Shown here piece after piece: positions 26,605 to 36,441 of a DNA stretch of 64,000 bases (position 1 is the stretch's first letter; each line of letters opens with the position of its first letter). The notes under the pieces were generated by a model that made no database searches, was not told the origin of the DNA, and was given only the letters and a program-made list of their open reading frames with translations. A program made the translations under genes and the position numbers. This DNA is from Jejuia sp043557195. Lineage in GTDB: Bacteria > Bacteroidota > Bacteroidia > Flavobacteriales > Flavobacteriaceae. The DNA is taken from contig CP121314.1 in the NCBI GenBank assembly GCA_043557195.1, positions 1,240,001 to 1,304,000 of the forward strand. Direction: 5' to 3'.

Positions 26605-27946
26605 TGCTTAATTCTTCTTTAATATATTTTACTTCTTCGCCTATATCACCAGCCCCAATAGTCAATATAACTTGACATGAACTTTTTCGTATTTCAGAAA
26701 TTAAATTCTGTTTTGATACCAATTTTTTATTAGCATTATCAATTTTATCTAGAAGCCAACTTGAAGTAACGCCTTCAATGGGCAATTCCCTTGCAGGATA
26801 AATATCCAACAATATCAATTCATCAAATTGCGATAAGCTTTTGGCAAATTCATCAACAAAATCTCGTGTTCTAGTATATAAATGCGGCTGAAAAATAGCC
26901 AGTACTTTTTTATCTGGATACATTTCTCTGACTGCGCTATGTACAGCATTTATCTCCTCAGGATGATGGGCATAATCATCTATAAACACCAAATTATCTG
27001 TTTTAATTTGATATGTAAATCTGCGTTTCACACCTTTATAGGACTCTAATGCCCCAGCTAGCTGCTGGTGAGAGACTCCAAATTCAGCAGCCATTGCCAT
27101 TGCAATTAATGCATTAGATAAATTATGTCTTCCCGGGAGATTAAATTTTAAATTCCTAATAATCTCTTGCGGTGTTTTAACATCAAAAACATAAGCACCC
27201 TTTTCAATTTTTATATTTTGAACAGAATAATCCGCATCATCTTCAATACCGTACGTAATTCCTTTAAGAGGTAAGCCATTTTTAACAAAAAGCTTTCCGT
27301 TAGGCTTTATTTTTTTTGAAAAATCTTCAAATGATTTTTTCAATTCTGAAGCGTCGCCATAAATATCTAAATGGTCAGCATCCATTGAAGTGATACATGC
27401 CAGATTTGGCGATAGCGTTAAAAACGATCTGTCAAACTCATCAGCTTCTACAACCGACACCTCATCACCATTCAAAATTAAATTAGAGTTATAATTTTCA
27501 CTTATTCCACCTAAAAATGCAGTCAATTTCACATCACTTTGATACATCAAATGCCCAAGAATACTTGTAGTGGTGGTTTTACCATGCGTTCCAGCAACTG
27601 CTAAACAAAAGGTGTTTTCAGTTATTAATCCTAATACCTGAGAACGTTTCATTACATTAAAACCATTAGAAATGAAGTAGTTTAATTCTGAATGTGTTTT
27701 TGGTATTGCTGGTGTATATATCACCAGAGTTGCCTCGCTGTTTCTAAATGCTTGATCTATATTCTTAACATCGTCCTGAAAATGTACTGAAACACCTAAA
27801 CCTTCAAGAGCTTCTGTTATTTCAGAAGGTGTTTTATCATAACCTGTTACATGTTTACCTATAGATTTAAAGTAACGCGCCAGTGCACTCATACCAATAC
27901 CACCGACACCTATAAAGTAAATATTATGTACGTTACTTAAGTTCAT
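26594..27946 (-). CDS. murC: UDP-N-acetylmuramate--L-alanine ligase MurC
   Basis: 450 residues. It adds L-alanine to UDP-MurNAc in the cytoplasm, the first Mur ligase step. The N-terminal Rossmann start is YFIGVGGIGMSALARYF (residues about 10-26), the ATP P-loop is AGTHGKTTTT near residue 118, and the Mur-ligase VEADEFDRSFL and DDYAHHPEEI motifs both appear. The HHP-type DYAHHP box is specific to MurC/Mpl. It starts inside the last codons of murG (4-nt overlap) and overlaps ftsQ downstream, so it is deeply embedded in the dcw transcript. Mpl is excluded by context between murG and ftsQ. Confidence 0.98.
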   Translation of the reverse strand: MNLSNVHNIYFIGVGGIGMSALARYFKSIGKHVTGYDKTPSEITEALEGLGVSVHFQDDVKNIDQAFRNSEATLVIYTPAIPKTHSELNYFISNGFNVMKRSQVLGLITENTFCLAVAGTHGKTTTTSILGHLMYQSDVKLTAFLGGISENYNSNLILNGDEVSVVEADEFDRSFLTLSPNLACITSMDADHLDIYGDASELKKSFEDFSKKIKPNGKLFVKNGLPLKGITYGIEDDADYSVQNIKIEKGAYVFDVKTPQEIIRNLKFNLPGRHNLSNALIAMAMAAEFGVSHQQLAGALESYKGVKRRFTYQIKTDNLVFIDDYAHHPEEINAVHSAVREMYPDKKVLAIFQPHLYTRTRDFVDEFAKSLSQFDELILLDIYPARELPIEGVTSSWLLDKIDNANKKLVSKQNLISEIRKSSCQVILTIGAGDIGEEVKYIKEELSIAS

Positions 27947-29046
27947 TTATTTAACAGTTTTTCAACTTCGTCCGCGATATCATTTGTAGCATTTACTAAA
28001 GCCAATTTCTTTATATTTTTTCCTAGTTCCAGTTGTCTCTCAGCATCAGACTTAAGTCTTGAAAATTTGTTTTCAAAATCTGCATCTAGGTCATCTTCTT
28101 TTATCAATAATGCTGCATCTTGATTTACAATTGCCATGGCGTTTTTAGTCTGATGATCCTCAGCAACGTTTGGAGATGGAATAAAAATTACTGGTTTCCC
28201 AACGATACACAATTCCGACACCGAACTTGCCCCAGCCCTTGAAATAATTATATCTGCAGCGGCATAAGCCAAATCCATTTGATTTAAAAACTCGTAAACC
28301 TGTACGTTTTTTGAGTTCCCATAAAGTTTGTATTGCTGATAATACAACTTACCACATTGCCAAATCACTTCAATATTTTGAGTATCAAAAAAATCAAGTT
28401 CTTTTTCTATCAATTGATTAATACGCCTTGAACCTAAACTACCACCCAAAACCAAAAGCGTATACTTCCCATGTTTTAGATTGAAATGGTTTTTAGCCTC
28501 AACGGCTTTTCCTTCTACACTTAATAAATCTTGTCGTACGGGGTTTCCTGTAATCTTAATTTTTTCCTTTGGAAAAAACCGCTCTAAACCTTCGTAGGCA
28601 ACACAAATTTTTTGTGCTTTCTTGGATAAAATTTTATTTGTTATTCCAGGGTAAGAATTTTGTTCTTGTATTAAAGTTGGTATTTTATTTGACGCAGCCA
28701 ATTGCAATAAGGGTCCACTTGCAAAACCACCTGTGCCAATTGCTACATCTGGCTTAAAAGACTTTATAATTCTACGCGCTTTCCAAAGGCTACTAATTAA
28801 CTTAAAAGGAAACATCAAATTTTTTAATGTTAACTTTCTCTGAATCCCTGAAATCCAAAGTCCTTTTATATCATATCCTGCTTGAGGCACCTTTTCCATT
28901 TCCATTCTATCTTTTGCCCCTACAAACAAAAATTCTGATTCTGGATATCTAGACTTTAATTCGTTAGCAATAGCAATAGCAGGATATATATGGCCACCTG
29001 TACCACCTCCTGATAAAATAATTCTATATTGCTTATTACTTGACAT
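27943..29046 (-). CDS. murG: Undecaprenyldiphospho-muramoylpentapeptide beta-N-acetylglucosaminyltransferase MurG
   Basis: 367 residues. It adds GlcNAc to lipid I to give lipid II at the inner face of the cytoplasmic membrane. The N-terminal glycine loop is SGGGTGGHIYPAIAIA (about residues 12-27), the second loop LVLGGSLGSRRIN (near 200), and the UDP-GlcNAc site SRAGASSVSEL and EDHQTKNA in the C-terminal half; all are typical. It starts 1 nt after ftsW and its last 4 nt overlap murC. Confidence 0.98.
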   Translation of the reverse strand: MSSNKQYRIILSGGGTGGHIYPAIAIANELKSRYPESEFLFVGAKDRMEMEKVPQAGYDIKGLWISGIQRKLTLKNLMFPFKLISSLWKARRIIKSFKPDVAIGTGGFASGPLLQLAASNKIPTLIQEQNSYPGITNKILSKKAQKICVAYEGLERFFPKEKIKITGNPVRQDLLSVEGKAVEAKNHFNLKHGKYTLLVLGGSLGSRRINQLIEKELDFFDTQNIEVIWQCGKLYYQQYKLYGNSKNVQVYEFLNQMDLAYAAADIIISRAGASSVSELCIVGKPVIFIPSPNVAEDHQTKNAMAIVNQDAALLIKEDDLDADFENKFSRLKSDAERQLELGKNIKKLALVNATNDIADEVEKLLNK

Positions 29047-29047
29047 T

Positions 29048-30235
29048 TTATATCGTTTCTGAAAGGATTTCTAATGGATTATCTTGATTTATTTCTTGCT
29101 CTTTTATCTCCTCTCGTCTTGCGCTAACACTTAAAATAATACCTATGGCAAGACAGGTCATCCAGATAGAAGTTCCTCCACTACTTATGAGTGGCAATGT
29201 TTGCCCTGTAACCGGAAACAACTCTACTGCCACTGCCATATTTATTAATGCTTGGAAAATTATAGGCAAACCAACACCTAAAACCAATAACTTACCGAAA
29301 ACTGTATCGGCTTTTTGAGCAACTATAACCACCCTAAACAACAACCATAGATATAGCAACATGATTAAAAAGCCTCCTATTAAACCATACTCTTCAATAA
29401 TAATGGCAAAAATGAAATCTGAAGACGATTGTGGCAAAAAGTTCTTTTGAATACTTTTTCCTGGACCTACTCCCCTTATCTCACCTGTTGCAATAGCTAT
29501 TTTAGCCTTCTCTATTTGATAGTCTGCTTCGGTATCTTCTCCGTTCCAATAGTTCTTTATTCTGTTTTCCCAAGTATTTACCTTAATCTTTAATGGCCCT
29601 TCAGTCATTCGTGCAATAAGAACGAAAAATGTCAAGGCTATTAATCCAACACCTAAAATAAAAGCGAGATACTTTGCAGGATAGCCTCCCATAAAAACCA
29701 AAACCAAAACCATTGTGAAGATTATAGCTGCAGTAGAAAAATTAGAAGGTAAAATCAATGCTAAAACCAAGAACACTGGTAACCACAAGGGTAAAATAGA
29801 AGATTTAAACGTTATAGGCTTATCCTTCATTTTTGACAAATATCTTGCGATGTACACCATTAAAACGACAGCAGCAAAGGCCGAAGTTTGAAAAGACATT
29901 CCCCCAATTTTAATCCATCTACTAGCGGTAGCTCCTTCAACTGTTGTGCCTTGTAAAATTGTAATCGTAAGCAACACAAGCACAATAGGAATCATAACCA
30001 ACGAAAGTCCTCGAAAGTATCTATAAGGAATCTTATGCGCCCCATACATGATTGCAAAACCAGTGAGTAAATACACAAAATGTTTTACAAAAAAGACAAA
30101 TGTATTACTTCCACCGCCTCTATAGGCTAAATTACTTGCAGCACTGTATACCGGTAAAAACGATAGAATAGCCAATAGTGCCACTATTGCCCAAATTAAC
30201 CGATCTCCTTTTATGTTTTTAAATATTTGCTGCAT
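29048..30235 (-). CDS. ftsW: Septal peptidoglycan glycosyltransferase FtsW (SEDS family)
   Basis: 395 residues and about ten membrane helices. SEDS proteins polymerise lipid II together with a class B penicillin-binding protein, here FtsI of the same cluster. Motifs seen are SRWIKIGGMSFQTS in the first half, the large extracellular loop with NRIKNYWNGEDTEADYQIEKAK, and the conserved PQSSSDFIFAIIIEEYGLIGG, and LPLISSGGTS near the C-terminus. Placement between murD and murG supports FtsW over RodA. A 56-nt gap before it, towards murD, contains a repeat-like sequence. Confidence 0.97.
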   Translation of the reverse strand: MQQIFKNIKGDRLIWAIVALLAILSFLPVYSAASNLAYRGGGSNTFVFFVKHFVYLLTGFAIMYGAHKIPYRYFRGLSLVMIPIVLVLLTITILQGTTVEGATASRWIKIGGMSFQTSAFAAVVLMVYIARYLSKMKDKPITFKSSILPLWLPVFLVLALILPSNFSTAAIIFTMVLVLVFMGGYPAKYLAFILGVGLIALTFFVLIARMTEGPLKIKVNTWENRIKNYWNGEDTEADYQIEKAKIAIATGEIRGVGPGKSIQKNFLPQSSSDFIFAIIIEEYGLIGGFLIMLLYLWLLFRVVIVAQKADTVFGKLLVLGVGLPIIFQALINMAVAVELFPVTGQTLPLISSGGTSIWMTCLAIGIILSVSARREEIKEQEINQDNPLEILSETI

Positions 30236-30246
30236 TTATACTATTT

Positions 30247-30277
30247 CCAAAGATGCTTCGATTGCTCTTAGCATGAC
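30247..30277 (-). repeat. GTCAT...ATCT intergenic element, copy 1 (ftsW-murD gap)
   Basis: On the minus strand it begins GTCATGC, continues with an AAGAGCAATCGAAGC core and ends ATCTTTGG. It resembles the elements at 31646-31670 and 32931-32958 in the same orientation. It is a short interspersed repeat by appearance, and copy number in the genome cannot be seen here. Confidence 0.55.
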
Positions 30278-30291
30278 ACCTTTATTCTATT

Positions 30292-31629
30292 TTATAAATT
30301 TCTTACTGAATCTTTAAATTGACGCCCTCTATCTTCATAGTTTTCAAACAAATCAAAACTAGCACATGCTGGCGACAGCAATACATTATCGCCCGCTTCA
30401 GCTACTTTGTAAGCTATTTTAACTGCCTCACTCATAAACTGAGTTTCAATAATAATATCTACCATGTTTCCAAAAGTATTCATGAGTTTATCGTTATCAA
30501 CTCCCAGACAAATAATAGCCTTTACCTTTTCATTCACAAACGGAAACAACTCACGATAATCATTACCCTTATCAACACCTCCGACTATCCAAACCGTTGG
30601 CGCATCCATACTTTCTAAAGCAAAATATGTTGCATTCACATTGGTAGCCTTAGAATCATTGATGTACTGCACCTTATTAATTTTAAGAACTTGCTCCAGC
30701 CTATGCTCTACACCTTGGAAATTCTCCAAACTCTCGCGTATGGTTTGTTTCCTAATTTTTAACAAATGGGCTACCGTAGATGCAGCCATTGCATTTTTAA
30801 TGTTGTGTTTACCTTCGAGGGTTAAGTTAGTTGTCGGCATAATTAGTTTATCGTTTTCTATCGTTATTATTAGTTTGTTATTTTCAAAATATGCACCGCT
30901 TTCAATCTTTTTTACAAGTGAAAAAGGCAATAATGTAGACTGAACTGGATTCGTTTTTAGATGATTTACTATTACTTTATCATCAGCATCATAAATCAAA
31001 TAATCATGAGAGGTTTGATTCATCGCAATTCTGAATTTTGCTTTCACATAATTTTCGAATTTGTAATCGTACCTATCCAGATGGTCAGGAGTGATATTTG
31101 TAATTACAGCTATCTTTGGCTTAAAATCAATCACATCATCTAACTGAAAACTGCTGATTTCTAAAACATAGTTTTCATAATTTTTTTCTAGTAATTGATT
31201 TGCAAAACTATCCCCGATATTACCCGCTAAACCTACATTTAATTCATTTTTTAATAAATGATGTGTTAACGTAGCAGTAGTGGTTTTTCCATTACTACCG
31301 GTAATCCCCACAACTGTTGCATCCGTAAACATTGATGCAAATTCAATTTCTGAAACTATCGAAATATTTTGCTTTCTAATGGTTTCAATCAAAGGCACTG
31401 TTCCAGGAATACCTGGGCTTTTCATTACTAAATCTGCATTTAGAATTTTACCCTCAGTATGCTGTTCCTCTTCCCATTCAATCTCATTATGTATAAGAAC
31501 TTTTTTGTATGATTCTTTTATTTGTCCCTTATCAGAAACAAAAACCTCATATCCTTTGGCTTTTCCTAAAAGTGCGGTACCTATTCCACTTTCTCCTCCT
31601 CCTAATATGACTAACCTCTTTTTTGTCAT
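30292..31629 (-). CDS. murD: UDP-N-acetylmuramoylalanine--D-glutamate ligase MurD
   Basis: 445 residues. It adds D-glutamate to UDP-MurNAc-L-Ala. The P-loop is GITGSNGKTTTAT (about residue 108), the central ITPDHLDRYDYKFENY is the carbamylated-lysine region, and NDSKATNVNATYFALE is the MurD-specific C-terminal motif, with WIVGGVDKGNDY following. The N-terminal domain opens with VILGGGESGIG. Its start lies 47 nt from mraY, a gap filled by a GC-rich palindrome. Confidence 0.98.
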   Translation of the reverse strand: MTKKRLVILGGGESGIGTALLGKAKGYEVFVSDKGQIKESYKKVLIHNEIEWEEEQHTEGKILNADLVMKSPGIPGTVPLIETIRKQNISIVSEIEFASMFTDATVVGITGSNGKTTTATLTHHLLKNELNVGLAGNIGDSFANQLLEKNYENYVLEISSFQLDDVIDFKPKIAVITNITPDHLDRYDYKFENYVKAKFRIAMNQTSHDYLIYDADDKVIVNHLKTNPVQSTLLPFSLVKKIESGAYFENNKLIITIENDKLIMPTTNLTLEGKHNIKNAMAASTVAHLLKIRKQTIRESLENFQGVEHRLEQVLKINKVQYINDSKATNVNATYFALESMDAPTVWIVGGVDKGNDYRELFPFVNEKVKAIICLGVDNDKLMNTFGNMVDIIIETQFMSEAVKIAYKVAEAGDNVLLSPACASFDLFENYEDRGRQFKDSVRNL

Positions 31630-31645
31630 TCCTTTTCATTTCTTG

Positions 31646-31670
31646 AGATTCCCGCCTTCGCGGGAATGAC
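31646..31670 (-). repeat. GTCAT...ATCT intergenic palindrome, copy 2 (murD-mraY gap)
   Basis: Palindrome ATTCCCGC (31648-31655), loop CTTC, GCGGGAAT (31660-31667). On the minus strand it reads GTCATTCCCGC, AAGG, GCGGGAATCTC, a form like the REP-type palindromes common in bacteria. Locally the GC content is far above its surroundings. Confidence 0.7.
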
Positions 31671-31676
31671 AAATTG

Positions 31677-32918
31677 TTATCGTATTTTCAACGTTACTAT
31701 TGAAATGATAGCCAATAGAATACCTACAATCCAAAATCGAGTTACAATTTTGCTTTCGTGATATCCTAATTTTTGATAATGATGATGCAAGGGGGACATT
31801 TTAAAAATGCGACGTCCCTCTCCATATTTCTTTTTTGTGTATTTAAACCAGCTTACTTGCATTACTACCGATAAATTTTCAGCAAGAAAAATTCCGCATA
31901 GAACAGGAATCAACCATTCTTTTCTAACAGCAATAGCTATTACTGCTATAATACCACCAATAGTTAGGCTACCTGTATCTCCCATAAACACTTGGGCGGG
32001 ATAAGTGTTATACCATAAAAATCCAATCAATGCTCCCACGAAAGCCGCTATGTAAATTGTGATTTCTTCAACCCTTGGGATATACATGATATTCAAGTAT
32101 TCTGAAAAAACGATATTACCTGACACCCAAGCAAAAATGCCCAAAGTCAATACTATTATTGCTGAAGTTCCTGCTGCTAGTCCATCTATACCATCTGTTA
32201 GGTTTGCACCGTTTGACACCGCTGTTATTATAAAAATTGCGGCCAGCACAAAAATCACCCAAGCATACTTCCCCAGTTCAGGACTGATCCAAGTAATTAA
32301 ATTAGCATAATCGAACTCATTATTTTTTACAAATGGGATTGTTGTTTTAGTAGATTTTTCTTCATCACCGAACAACTTGGTAATTGGTAAATCAGGGTTT
32401 TCAGCTAATAGTTCTTGTTGCTGCGACTCAGGAAGTTTTTCTTTAACAGTAACGTTGTCATTAAAATAGAGCGCTAACCCAACAATAAGCCCCAACCCTA
32501 TTTGCCCCATGACTTTAAAACGCCCCTTTAAACCTTCTTTGTCATTTTTGAATTTTTTGATATAATCATCTAGGAACCCAATTATACCCATCCAAACGGT
32601 AGTAATGATAAGCAGAATGATGTAGACATTTTCGAGTTTAGCCAAAAGAAAAACTGGAATTAACGTTGCTAAAATGATAATAATACCACCCATTGTTGGC
32701 GTGCCAGCCTTTTCTGCTTGACCAGCAAGACCTAAATCCCGAATAGTTTCCCCCATTTGCTTCTTCTGTAAAAAACGAATAATACGTTTTCCATAAATGG
32801 TAGAAATTAGCAAAGACAGAATCATTGCCAAAGCACCTCTAAAAGTTAAAAAACCAAATAGAGTTGCTCCAGGAAACTGGAATTGCTTTTCTAAATAATC
32901 AAATAAGTAGTATAACAT
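31677..32918 (-). CDS. mraY: Phospho-N-acetylmuramoyl-pentapeptide-transferase MraY
   Basis: 413 residues, about ten membrane helices. It transfers phospho-MurNAc-pentapeptide to undecaprenyl phosphate to make lipid I. Catalytic aspartates lie in FLDDYIKKFKNDKEGL and LTDGIDGLAAG, and the substrate site motif is KMSPLHHHYQKLGYHE near the C-terminus. E. coli MraY has 360 residues; the extra length is an insert of about 50 residues (around 155-215, ESQQQELLAENPDLPIT) that should face the periplasm. Similar inserts are usual in this phylum. Two repeat-bearing gaps flank it. Confidence 0.98.
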   Translation of the reverse strand: MLYYLFDYLEKQFQFPGATLFGFLTFRGALAMILSLLISTIYGKRIIRFLQKKQMGETIRDLGLAGQAEKAGTPTMGGIIIILATLIPVFLLAKLENVYIILLIITTVWMGIIGFLDDYIKKFKNDKEGLKGRFKVMGQIGLGLIVGLALYFNDNVTVKEKLPESQQQELLAENPDLPITKLFGDEEKSTKTTIPFVKNNEFDYANLITWISPELGKYAWVIFVLAAIFIITAVSNGANLTDGIDGLAAGTSAIIVLTLGIFAWVSGNIVFSEYLNIMYIPRVEEITIYIAAFVGALIGFLWYNTYPAQVFMGDTGSLTIGGIIAVIAIAVRKEWLIPVLCGIFLAENLSVVMQVSWFKYTKKKYGEGRRIFKMSPLHHHYQKLGYHESKIVTRFWIVGILLAIISIVTLKIR

Positions 32919-32930
32919 CTGTTATATTTT

Positions 32931-32958
32931 GAGATTCTTCGCTTACGCTCTGAATGAC
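32931..32958 (-). repeat. GTCAT...ATCT intergenic element, copy 3 (mraY-murE gap)
   Basis: On the minus strand it begins GTCATTC, has an AGAGCGTAAGCGAAG core and ends AATCTC. It has the same orientation and ends as the copies at 30247-30277 and 31646-31670. Confidence 0.6.
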
Positions 32959-32959
32959 A

Positions 32960-34423
32960 TTATTTTTGTAACTGTTTTAATAATTCTTGAACGGTTTTAT
33001 AATCATCAAAATCAAATCGTTCTCCTTTAATCTCCTGGTATGTTTCATGTCCTTTGCCAGCAATCAAAATGATATCATTAGCTTCAGCTAATTGACATGC
33101 CGTTTTAATCGCCTGCTTTCTATCCACAATAGATAATGTTTTTTTAAAATTTTGCGGCTCAACACCTTTTTCCATATCATCTATAATAGTCTCTGGAACT
33201 TCACTTCTTGGGTTGTCGCTTGTAAAAATTACCTTGGTACTTAATTCAGAAGCAATGTGTGCCATTTTTGGGCGTTTGCTTTTATCTCTATCACCACCAC
33301 AACCCACAACAGTAATTAATGATTCATTTTTGGTACGAATACTATTGATAGTTTCCAACACATTCTTTAAGGCATCAGGTGTATGCGCATAATCTACAAT
33401 GGCAGTGATCTTTTCATCAGACACCAAATACTGAAACCTCCCGCTAACACTTTGCAACTCACTTATTAAACGTAGTACCTCCACTTTTTCAAGACCTAAT
33501 AATTCTGCCGTAGCATAAATCGCTAATACATTGTAAGCGTTGAAATTCCCAATTAATCGCGTCCAAACCTCACTTCCATCAATAGACAACAACAAACCAC
33601 TAAATTCATTTTCCAAAATCTGTGCTTTATAATCTGCATACCCTTTTAATGCATAGGTATATTTTTTTGCTGCTGTATTTTGTAGCATCACCAGTCCATT
33701 TTTATCATCGATATTAGATAGCGTAAACGCATGCTTATCTAAACTGTCAAAAAAGGATTTCTTCACATCGCGATATTCAGCAAACGTCTTGTGGTAATCT
33801 AAATGATCATGTGACAAATTGGTAAACACACCTCCTTCAAACCTTAAGCCTTCTGCTCTACTTTGGTGGATACCATGAGAACTTACCTCCATAAAGCAGA
33901 ATTCCACTCCTGCCTCGTTCATTAGGTTTAAATACCTATTAATCGTCAAAGAATCTGGCGTAGTATGCGTAGCCTTGTACTCAACATCATCAACCAAAAC
34001 CTTCACTGTAGATAATAAACCAACCTTATATCCTGCATTTTTAAATAGTTGATATAATAAAGTAGTTACTGTTGTTTTTCCATTGGTTCCCGTCACACCA
34101 ACAAGCTTCAAATTATCCGATGGGGAGTCGTAATAATTTGAAGCTATTATTGCTAGTGCTTTATTTGAGTTATTAACCTCTACATAAGTTATACCATCAA
34201 TCAAATCAGTAGGTAAAGCTTCACATATTATAGCTTTTGCGCCTTGTTTTACAGCAACATCTATGTATTTATGACCATCAGTAAGTGTACCTTTAATAGC
34301 AACAAACGCATCGTTTTCTACTATATTTCTTGAATCGAAATCAATAGCATTAATGGCAATGTTTGTGCTTCCAACTACCGCATTGATATTTACTTTATAC
34401 AATATGTCTTTTAGTATACTCAC
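32960..34423 (-). CDS. murE: UDP-MurNAc-L-Ala-D-Glu--2,6-diaminopimelate ligase MurE
   Basis: 487 residues. It adds the third amino acid of the stem peptide. The P-loop is GVTGTNGKTTVTT (near 110), the carbamylated lysine lies in the segment after NLSHDHLDYH, and VDYAHTPDALKNVL precedes GCGGDRDKSKRP. The substrate motif is DNPR (TSDNPRSE), the form seen in meso-diaminopimelate-adding enzymes rather than the lysine-adding type, so the peptidoglycan should be the A1-gamma type usual for Gram-negative bacteria. Its ATG overlaps the stop of ftsI by 4 nt. Confidence 0.98.
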   Translation of the reverse strand: MSILKDILYKVNINAVVGSTNIAINAIDFDSRNIVENDAFVAIKGTLTDGHKYIDVAVKQGAKAIICEALPTDLIDGITYVEVNNSNKALAIIASNYYDSPSDNLKLVGVTGTNGKTTVTTLLYQLFKNAGYKVGLLSTVKVLVDDVEYKATHTTPDSLTINRYLNLMNEAGVEFCFMEVSSHGIHQSRAEGLRFEGGVFTNLSHDHLDYHKTFAEYRDVKKSFFDSLDKHAFTLSNIDDKNGLVMLQNTAAKKYTYALKGYADYKAQILENEFSGLLLSIDGSEVWTRLIGNFNAYNVLAIYATAELLGLEKVEVLRLISELQSVSGRFQYLVSDEKITAIVDYAHTPDALKNVLETINSIRTKNESLITVVGCGGDRDKSKRPKMAHIASELSTKVIFTSDNPRSEVPETIIDDMEKGVEPQNFKKTLSIVDRKQAIKTACQLAEANDIILIAGKGHETYQEIKGERFDFDDYKTVQELLKQLQK

Positions 34424-36432
34424 GAAATTTCTAAAACAATATTTTGATTCTTTTTTACCTTTTGCCCTTTAGCAACGGATTGCTTTTTAACAATTCCTGA
34501 CCCCTTAAAATTCACCTTCAGTCCCATATTTTCCAATAACGCCACAGCATCCATTGCAGGAAGCCCAACGACATTAGGCATTATGGTTTTGTAAGTTTGT
34601 GCTGTTTTGTAATAGTTTTCAAATTGTTGTTCTACAGCGGCATGCTTGACTTCTAATGATTCTACTTCTTCAATTAAAGGTGTATCTGTAAATATTTTTT
34701 GTGCTATACTTTTAAAAACAGGCCCAGAAACATCAGCACCATAATACCCTACTTCTTTATCTGGTTCATGAATCACCACAATACATGAATATTTAGGGTT
34801 TTCGGCAGGAAAAAAACCTGCAAATGAAGAAATATAATTTAGCTTTTCCTTATCCCTATAATCCTTTTGGCAAGTACCAGTTTTTCCTGCCATCGAAAAA
34901 GTTTTAGAATACAACCTATGGCCTGTTCCATGCTTTTTCTCAACTACGTTTTTTAATAACTGCTGAAGCTTACCAATAGTTTCCTTTGAGCAAATTTGTT
35001 TATTAATCACTTCCTTTTCAAACGGCTCGATAGTTTTATCAAACTCTTTTACCTCTCTTAAAAATCGAGGTTTCACCATCACACCATCATTCGCTACGGC
35101 ATTGTAAAATGTTAATGTTTGTAAAGGCGTAAAAGACACACCATACCCAAATGCCATCCAAGGTAAAGCAATACCACTCCAACGCTTATTTTTTATTCTA
35201 GGGTCTGGGATGATAGCGTCACCCTCACCAATAATTGGAAGATCTAACTTGTCTTTAAGATTCATATCATATAATCTATCAACAAACTTCTCAGGCTTGT
35301 CTTTATAAGCATCGTATACAGCTCTAACTATTCCCGTATTTGATGAGACCTCAAAAGCTTCAGCTACAGAAATCTTACCATAACCGCCCCATTTAGAATC
35401 TCTCACTTTCTTACCGTAAAAAGTTAATACGCCTTTTTCAGTATCCACAACATCACTGGTATCCACCAGCTTATCTTCAAAGGCAGCTGCCAGTGCCATT
35501 AACTTAAACGTAGACCCTGGTTCATGTGTTTCCCAAACTGCATAATTTCTTCTTTCGTAATACTTACCTTCAGTATTTCTACCCAAATTCACGATGGCAC
35601 GTATCTCGCCCGTTTCGACCTCCATAACCACTGCACAACCATGATCTGCTTTATATTTTTCTAGCTGATTCAAAAGTGCATGATGTGCGATATCCTGAAT
35701 ATTCACATCTATAGTAGTATAAACATCCAAACCATCTTGCGGCTCTATTTTGTTATAATCCACAATTGGTTTCCACTGATTTTTACCTATCTGCTGTTTG
35801 GCGTGCTTCCCATCTTTTCCTCTTAAATATTTTACTCCAAAAGCCCCGTCTATTCCTGGACGTGTTACATTACCATTTTCATCAATACGCTCGTAACCAA
35901 TTGTACGTTGCGCAATCCCTCCCATAGGATGCTCACGTTTTGTTTTTTGCTCTACAATTAGACCACCTTTAAACGGACTCAACTTCAGCAAAGGAAACGT
36001 TCGCATTCGCATATATTCAGAGTACCCCAAGTCTCTTGCTATCAAAAAATATCTGTTTTTATTTGCTCTTGCCTTACGGAATAGGCGCTGGTATTGCCCT
36101 GAAGTTTTCTTTCCAGGAAACTTCGCTAAAGAATCACAAAGCGGCTTCAGATTTTCCTCAAAAACAGAAAACTTTGGCGTTAACGCATCAAACCTAATAT
36201 CATATTTTGGGATAGACGTTGCTAGTAAATTCCCGTTAACCGAATACACATTACCACGATTTGCAGGAATAACAAAATCCTTCACAATACGCTCTTCTGC
36301 CTTGGCGCGATACTCATCCCCTTGCACAAACTGAATATTTCCCAGCTTCACCATAACGGCAATGCCAAAAATGAACATGCATCCTGCAATAAAATACAAT
36401 CGGTTTAATATGTTTTTTTCACTAACAGCCAA
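34420..36432 (-). CDS. ftsI: Septal penicillin-binding protein FtsI (PBP3) with C-terminal PASTA domain
   Basis: 670 residues. Transpeptidase that cross-links septal peptidoglycan with FtsW. One N-terminal membrane helix (about 11-31), dimerisation domain about 50-225, and catalytic domain with the SxxK box S307-K310 (GSTFK), SSN at 363-365 and KTG at 517-519. A PASTA domain closes the protein (about 612-670, MPNVVGLPAMDAV to VLEIS). Such a PASTA tail is absent in E. coli FtsI but regularly seen in Bacteroidota septal PBPs. It starts 9 nt after ftsL and overlaps murE. Confidence 0.97.
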   Translation of the reverse strand: MAVSEKNILNRLYFIAGCMFIFGIAVMVKLGNIQFVQGDEYRAKAEERIVKDFVIPANRGNVYSVNGNLLATSIPKYDIRFDALTPKFSVFEENLKPLCDSLAKFPGKKTSGQYQRLFRKARANKNRYFLIARDLGYSEYMRMRTFPLLKLSPFKGGLIVEQKTKREHPMGGIAQRTIGYERIDENGNVTRPGIDGAFGVKYLRGKDGKHAKQQIGKNQWKPIVDYNKIEPQDGLDVYTTIDVNIQDIAHHALLNQLEKYKADHGCAVVMEVETGEIRAIVNLGRNTEGKYYERRNYAVWETHEPGSTFKLMALAAAFEDKLVDTSDVVDTEKGVLTFYGKKVRDSKWGGYGKISVAEAFEVSSNTGIVRAVYDAYKDKPEKFVDRLYDMNLKDKLDLPIIGEGDAIIPDPRIKNKRWSGIALPWMAFGYGVSFTPLQTLTFYNAVANDGVMVKPRFLREVKEFDKTIEPFEKEVINKQICSKETIGKLQQLLKNVVEKKHGTGHRLYSKTFSMAGKTGTCQKDYRDKEKLNYISSFAGFFPAENPKYSCIVVIHEPDKEVGYYGADVSGPVFKSIAQKIFTDTPLIEEVESLEVKHAAVEQQFENYYKTAQTYKTIMPNVVGLPAMDAVALLENMGLKVNFKGSGIVKKQSVAKGQKVKKNQNIVLEIS

Positions 36433-36441
36433 TGCTTAACG

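Noticed and set aside
31280..31669. Plus-strand open frame of 129 codons antisense to murD
   Set aside because: It is the reverse-strand shadow of a certain Mur ligase gene and has no domain features.
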